From assembly GCF_014639255.1 (NCBI RefSeq), contig NZ_BMFV01000010.1:1-64000 (forward strand): a stretch of 64,000 nt of DNA, read 5' to 3'. The first letter of the stretch is position 1. Each line of letters opens with the position of its first letter. Below the pieces are notes generated by a model. It saw only the letters and a program-made list of their open reading frames with translations. It did no database searches and was not told where the DNA came from. The stretch is from Pullulanibacillus pueri. GTDB taxonomy: Bacteria > Bacillota > Bacilli > Bacillales > Sporolactobacillaceae. A program made the position numbers and the translations under genes. Below are positions 61,163 to 64,000 of this stretch, one piece after another.

Positions 61163-61729
61163 TTATTTTTTCTTATGATTGTTTCTAAACATTACAGGAG
61201 TAAATCCTGTTTCTTTCTTAAAAAATGTACTAAAGTAGGAGGAATTTGAAAATCCGACTTCCATTCCAATTGCAGTGATACTTTTATCTGTATTTAATAA
61301 GAAGGATGTAGCTTTCTCTAGGCGGATCTTGTTAATGTAATGAAGCGGGCTCATCTTTTTAGAAAGCGTAAACATTCTCTGTAGGTGAAATGGACTTATA
61401 TTACTTATGGATGTTAGTTTTTCTAATGTTATGGACTCATGGTAATGATGGTCAATCCATTCAACTAGTTCATTTAAGATTTCTTCATTCGGGTGTATAA
61501 ATAAGTCGGGTCTACATCTTTTACATGGACGGAATTGGTTGTGAACAGCATCATCTTGGTCATGAAAGATGACAACATTTTCCATTCTTGGTTCTTTCGA
61601 TTTACAGGAAGGACGGCAATAAATGTTAGTTGTCTTAACCCCGTAGAAAAAAATTCCATCATAGGATGCATCATTTGTAATAATGGCATTCCAATATTCG
61701 CTCGGGATATTTTGATCTAAAATGGACAT
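61163..61729 (-). CDS. adaA: AdaA-like methyl-phosphotriester regulator
   Basis: 188 residues: N-terminal Ada zinc domain with the four cysteines in IYCRPSCKS and FRPCKRCRPD, of which the first (C38) takes methyl groups from DNA phosphotriesters in Ada/AdaA, then an AraC-type double HTH (LEKLTSISNISPFHLQRMF and AIGMEVGFSNSSYFSTFFKK). There is no AdaB/Ogt methyltransferase domain or neighbour in the window, unlike adaA-adaB in B. subtilis. The activator probably controls itself and perhaps the flavin reductase. Confidence 0.88.
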   Translation of the reverse strand: MSILDQNIPSEYWNAIITNDASYDGIFFYGVKTTNIYCRPSCKSKEPRMENVVIFHDQDDAVHNQFRPCKRCRPDLFIHPNEEILNELVEWIDHHYHESITLEKLTSISNISPFHLQRMFTLSKKMSPLHYINKIRLEKATSFLLNTDKSITAIGMEVGFSNSSYFSTFFKKETGFTPVMFRNNHKKK

Positions 61730-61932
61730 CTAATTTCTCCTTTTGATCTTCTAATGGAAAACCCTCTTATATACAATCCAACAGTGAATAATTTTGAGGT
61801 TATCGGTATTGTTTCATTGGTGGTAACTTAGTTGTTATCAATGATTAACTATGCAATCCATTTTATAAAAGAACTGGGGCTTATGTTTTCAGTGTTCAGA
61901 AGTAACTAAAATAACTACATTTTTGGCCATAC

Positions 61933-61985
61933 AAAACCACCTTCGAATAGTATTTTATTGTTTATATTATTTCGAAGGTGGTTTT
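61933..61985. terminator. Two-way terminator between adaA and the reductase
   Basis: AAAACCACCTTCGAA and TTCGAAGGTGGTTTT form a perfect 15-bp stem with a 23-base AT loop, T runs on both strands. It ends the reductase transcript arriving on the minus strand. The remaining gap (61730-61932) must hold the adaA promoter; no operator was recognised. Confidence 0.88.
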
Positions 61986-62023
61986 ATTTCTCGGTTAACT
62001 GGGGTAGTTACAGGAATGCCACG

Positions 62024-62767
62024 TTATTTAGGATCCACAAGGAAACTATCCTCTCCCACATAAACGGATGATAGTAACTCATGTCTCTGGTTTTCACGCT
62101 TGTCGAGCATAATCTGTTCGGGCTTAATCCTCTGATCGCGCAATACTTTCATGTTCTCAACTAGAAATTCGTCACTGCCAACAATATAGAAGAGTGCTGC
62201 CTTGTCGGAAGCAAGATTTTTAACTTCTTCATAGTAGTCTTTACGGTTGTCAACGAACAGTGCTGTGAAGTTCTTATCAGGTGCTGATTTGAAAACAGTG
62301 GGGAATAAGAAATCCTTTGTTGAATCAATATTCAGGGAATGAATTAGATTGACATTGTCAGCGCGGTTAAAATAGTCAAGTACCAGCGGTCTGAAAGTTG
62401 CAAGTCCCACGCCAGATGATAGCAAATAAACATTTTTATCTTCTCTTCTAAGTGGTACATTCGAATGCGTTTTAAAGAGGGCGACTTTACTTCCTACTTC
62501 AAGTTTTTTTAAAATCCTCTTAAACTCGGAGCATTGTTCTCTAATGCGTGTAGTAATACCGATTGTATTTTCATGCGGTAAAGTGGAGATGGACATATGG
62601 CGAATCAGATTACGGTTGGGTTTATCTCCGGCGTTGAAACCTTCAAGTGCGAAGTGGGTGTGCGAACCTTCTACCCATGTAAAGTCTTCCGGGCGGTCAA
62701 TCAGGAACGTTTTAACCTCAGGCGTTTCATCAATGATTTTATTTACTTTTGCCCAATATATTTGCAT
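62024..62767 (-). CDS. FAD-dependent ferredoxin-NADP reductase-like protein, Fur-controlled
   Basis: 247 residues: N-terminal FAD domain with RHMSIST as the R-x-x-S flavin motif, C-terminal NAD(P) domain starting LLSSGVGLATFRPLV and ending in a YIVGSDEFLVENMKVL block. No iron-sulphur or globin part. With a Fur box on its promoter it may reduce ferric siderophores or supply electrons to an iron enzyme; this is inference. ATG at 62767 behind GAGGAGAA; upstream codons to 62836 lie in the promoter. Confidence 0.82.
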   Translation of the reverse strand: MQIYWAKVNKIIDETPEVKTFLIDRPEDFTWVEGSHTHFALEGFNAGDKPNRNLIRHMSISTLPHENTIGITTRIREQCSEFKRILKKLEVGSKVALFKTHSNVPLRREDKNVYLLSSGVGLATFRPLVLDYFNRADNVNLIHSLNIDSTKDFLFPTVFKSAPDKNFTALFVDNRKDYYEEVKNLASDKAALFYIVGSDEFLVENMKVLRDQRIKPEQIMLDKRENQRHELLSSVYVGEDSFLVDPK

Positions 62768-62807
62768 GAATCTTCTCCTCACTCCATGATATGGATCGAT
62801 ACTATCC

Positions 62808-62836
62808 ATTATACAACAAGTGATAATTATTCTCAA
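62808..62836 (-). promoter_or_regulatory. Promoter with overlapping Fur box
   Basis: On the minus strand TTGAGA (62836-62831), 17 bases, TATAAT (62813-62808). The segment TGATAATTATTCTCA (62821-62835) matches the 7-1-7 Fur box TGATAATnATTATCA at 14 of 15 positions counting N as match, and covers the -35 and spacer. Iron-bound Fur would block the promoter. Confidence 0.8.
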
Positions 62837-63114
62837 TTAAATTGAATAAATATTTTGATTCCTCTAAGTTTACTCCCTTTCTTTCCAGAATAATATAGAC
62901 AATTTAGTTGGCTACCTTCAAGAGGGTGTAAAGTCTTCCCTGGAACGGCCATTTAGGAGTAGTATAAAGATGGCCCATTCATATAGAATTTATCATGATT
63001 AAACAGATATGTGAGCCTTTGATTTAAAAGTGCGATTGTATTAAATAACGATCTTTTTATGTTATAAAATATATGTTGAAGTCCATATATTTATTTTACC
63101 CTATCCAAATTTGC

Positions 63115-63135
63115 GGTGAACCGTATCATAAGTAA
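63115..63135 (+). other. Putative SCC-type attachment site, distal copy
   Basis: GG-T-GAACCGTATCATAA-G-TAA, 19 of 21 identical with the rlmH end, same orientation. It lies in non-coding DNA, so the match is not due to coding constraint. The preceding region (62837-63114) is AT-rich with no gene seen. Confidence 0.65.
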
Positions 63136-63160
63136 ATGAGGTTTTTTTGAATTATTGCTT

Positions 63161-63180
63161 AAGTAAATAATTTACTTTTT
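63161..63180 (+). terminator. Small terminator-like stem before the McrB-like gene
   Basis: AAGTAAA-TAA-TTTACTT followed by TTT, ending three bases before GGAGG. Weak, may modulate the following gene or mark the island edge. Confidence 0.4.
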
Positions 63181-63191
63181 GGAGGTAAACT

Positions 63192-64000
63192 ATGAATGAT
63201 ATTGTTAATTCTCAAAAAGAAAAATATAAAGCTTGGGTTACTGAAAATCTAGGTGAAAAAACTGGTGTTTGGTATTCCCCATATCTTGAACGGCTCGGTT
63301 ATCTATTAAATAAGTTTGAGCTTGGTACTGGATATAAGCAAAATTTCTTTAATTACAAGTCGTATTCGGAATTTAAAGATGTCTATCAAGAGATGACGGA
63401 ACAAAGTGACGAAGATATAGAAAAATTAGTGACGGGCAAAGGAATACCTCGATACCCAGAAAAATTTGGAACTAAGAGAATACAGTTTAGACAGAAATAT
63501 GCCAAAGATGAATTTAATCGTGGCGAAAGAAGTAAGCCTGATAATTTAGGAGGGATACCCGACTGGGGTGTTTTATTAAGATCCTATCTAATATTTCTCT
63601 ACTACAATGAAAATCCTACTTTAATTTATCCTAAAAAGGAAAAGAAAATTGCGAATCAACAAGATGAAATTGATAATAGCATCAATTATTGGGTTATCTC
63701 GCCGGGGGAACATTCAAGATTATGGGATAATTTTCATTCTGAAAGTGTGATTGGGCTTGGTTGGGACTATCTAGGTGATTTAAATAATTACGATTCAAAG
63801 GAAGCGATTGAACGAGAAATATCAGAGCATAGAGCTGACGGAAAGCGTCCCATCAACGATACAAAAGCTGTATGGGATTTTTATAATGAAATTCAGTTAG
63901 GCGACGTTGTTTATGTCAAAGAGGGAATTAAGAAAATCATTGCTCGTGGAGTCGTTACGGGAAATTATTACTTCGATAGTGAAATACCGGAGTACAAACA
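63192..64000 (+). CDS. McrB-like restriction protein, N-terminal part (cut by window end)
   Basis: Open to the window end, 269 codons seen. The first 150 residues are unassigned (MNDIVNSQKEKYKAWVTENL opening). From about residue 160, YWVISPGEHSRLWDNFHSES, then IGLGWDYLGDL, DTKAVWDFYNEIQLGDVVYV and IIARGVVTGNYYFD are an EVE/YTH-like modified-base-reading domain, the type found in front of McrB GTPases. The GTPase is expected beyond the window. ATG behind TTGGAGGTAAAC. It begins 57 bases after the distal attachment-like site. Confidence 0.8.
   Translation, partial: MNDIVNSQKEKYKAWVTENLGEKTGVWYSPYLERLGYLLNKFELGTGYKQNFFNYKSYSEFKDVYQEMTEQSDEDIEKLVTGKGIPRYPEKFGTKRIQFRQKYAKDEFNRGERSKPDNLGGIPDWGVLLRSYLIFLYYNENPTLIYPKKEKKIANQQDEIDNSINYWVISPGEHSRLWDNFHSESVIGLGWDYLGDLNNYDSKEAIEREISEHRADGKRPINDTKAVWDFYNEIQLGDVVYVKEGIKKIIARGVVTGNYYFDSEIPEYK

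Larger units (their letters stand above)
58598..63135. mobile_element. Putative SCC-like genomic island at rlmH
   Basis: A 4.5-kb accessory segment bounded by the two attachment-like repeats. It carries a sigma-factor pair, flavin reductase, AdaA-like regulator and iron-responsive reductase, none of which belongs to the conserved origin order. The first two genes are clearly GC-richer than neighbours, the last two GC-poorer, so it is a mosaic. No ccr recombinase, integrase or transposase is in the segment, so it is either a remnant or moved in trans. Confidence 0.55.

Noticed and set aside
58598..63135. Insertion sequence or phage in the accessory segment
   Set aside because: No transposase, integrase or terminal inverted repeats; only the rlmH-end direct repeat bounds it.

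Overview
The window is the replication-origin region of an endospore-forming Bacillales chromosome. The sequence shows the conserved Bacillus-type order serS, pdxT, pdxS, dacA, guaB, yaaC, gyrA, gyrB, remB, recF, yaaA, dnaN, dnaA, oriC, rpmH, rnpA, yidD, yidC, jag, mnmE, mnmG, rsmG, noc, parA, parB, yyaC, then ychF, rpsF, ssb, rpsR, gdpP, rplI, dnaC, purA, walRKHIJ, htrA, rlmH. Sporulation-linked genes (SpoIIIJ-type yidC, jag, soj/spo0J, the spore-protease-like yyaC) point to a spore former. A one-chain glycyl-tRNA synthetase, a CheW-like gene and a cation-efflux gene among these loci set it apart from Bacillus subtilis. Genus cannot be fixed; a lineage outside B. subtilis, possibly Sporolactobacillaceae-like, is an inference only.

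Layout. 1-4.4 kb: tRNA-Arg, a cold-shock gene, a small (p)ppGpp-hydrolase-like HD protein, dgk-dck, tRNA-Ser, a nucleotidyltransferase. 4.4-22.1 kb: mostly minus-strand genes co-oriented with leftward replication (serS with a T-box, pdxST, dacA, guaB, HD-GYP-like, gyrA, gyrB, remB, recF, yaaA, dnaN, dnaA). The bipartite origin flanks dnaA: the dnaN-dnaA gap has an AT-rich stretch, six DnaA-trio triplets, a GC-rich clamp and four DnaA boxes; the dnaA-rpmH gap has several more boxes. 22.7-57.8 kb: mostly plus-strand genes for ribosome, RNA modification, chromosome segregation (three parS or parS-like sites), translation, replication, the WalRK cell-wall regulon and HtrA. Two further DnaA-box clusters lie before mnmE and before rlmH.

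Intergenic gaps repeatedly hold a modular, GC-richer, hairpin-forming repeat family (about nine copies). The cleanest copy is bounded by a perfect 12-bp inverted repeat. One copy contains three identical-period 42-bp tandem units.

58.6-64 kb is accessory. The last codons of rlmH are repeated as a 21-bp near-identical direct repeat 4.5 kb further on, matching the kind of site used by staphylococcal cassette chromosome (SCC) elements at the same gene. The enclosed segment carries a YCII/DGPF protein with an ECF42-type sigma factor, a flavin reductase, an AdaA-like regulator, and a ferredoxin-NADP-reductase-like gene behind a promoter overlapped by a Fur box. No recombinase is visible. Immediately beyond the second repeat a McrB-like restriction gene begins and runs off the window, suggesting a tandem set of islands at rlmH. 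This is the strongest candidate for something undescribed here.
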